A DNA stretch of 64,000 nt, taken from assembly GCA_963695195.1 (NCBI GenBank), contig CAVOGE010000007.1:1116001-1180000 (forward strand), given 5' to 3'. Of this stretch, positions 60,005 through 64,000 are shown in pieces. This DNA is from CF-167 sp963695195. Its GTDB lineage: Bacteria; Chloroflexota; Limnocylindria; QHBO01. Numbering within the stretch: the stretch's first letter is position 1; each line of letters opens with the position of its first letter. The translations under genes were made by a program, and so were the position numbers. The notes below the pieces were generated by a model. That model was not told the DNA's origin, ran no database searches, and saw only the letters and a program-made list of their open reading frames with translations.

Positions 60005-64000
<3,996 letters not shown>

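Overview
The window is high-GC bacterial DNA, roughly two thirds G+C by eye. It most resembles an uncultured Chloroflexota, with Candidatus Limnocylindria-like lineages the best guess, or possibly an actinobacterial relative. This placement is inferred from the gene set: F420 biosynthesis (cofD-cofC-cofE) with F420-type oxidoreductases, a heliorhodopsin, a B12-dependent ribonucleotide reductase, cysteine-bearing SLH-like repeats and many single-pass proteins with Pro/Thr-rich linkers. I see no rRNA, tRNA or CRISPR array.

Layout. 0-3 kb: end of an LLM-class oxidoreductase gene, then the overlapping cofD-cofC-cofE operon. 3-7 kb: two tandem DUF885 genes, the second frameshifted; a third copy lies at 26.7 kb. 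7-10.5 kb: a MerR regulator with a B12-binding (CarH/LitR-like) sensor, divergent from an SRPBCC-SDR fusion overlapping a heliorhodopsin gene. 10.7-18.6 kb: dipeptidase, SLH-like protein, a pair of large surface proteins and a GDSL hydrolase with a PKD domain. 19.6-24.3 kb: three ECF sigma/membrane-partner cassettes in a row, the first a chimeric remnant, with a Phd/VapC pair between the first two. 24.3-40.9 kb: metabolic and transport genes, including amidohydrolase, AlaX, serine hydrolase, two MFS transporters, acetyl-CoA synthetase, nitrilase, EamA, DUF971 and PIG-L. 42.6-49.8 kb: two tandem paralogous class III cyclase/AAA/TPR genes of about 1190 codons. 52.2-55.1 kb: a fourth ECF sigma cassette with an Fn3-like surface protein. 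55.3-58.3 kb: a frameshifted sorbosone-dehydrogenase/PKD/SLH-like gene. 60.0-64.0 kb: nrdJ with an intact intein and four apparent +1 frameshifts, running off the window.

The most unusual content is between the genes. At least five unrelated families of short inverted-repeat elements (called A to E here, about 60-225 bp) lie in the intergenic regions. Three homologous genes encode an N-terminal XRE-type helix-turn-helix and a C-terminal domain with PD-(D/E)XK-like conserved acidic residues. Gene A (58614-59273) lies between two direct copies of family A, gene B (41202-41858) between two identical 117-bp copies of family B, and gene C (32706-33392) directly follows a family C array. Solitary family A copies are all 140-141 bp and all four lie between convergent genes. 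This looks like a set of gene-plus-cognate-repeat modules, comparable in logic to RAYT/REPIN systems but with a different protein. I consider it the best candidate for an undescribed system in the window.

Frameshifts are scattered (about 5.46, 20.0, 56.5, 60.2, 60.76, 60.78 and 63.1 kb). Most look like an extra base in a short homopolymer, so sequencing or assembly error must be excluded before calling pseudogenes.
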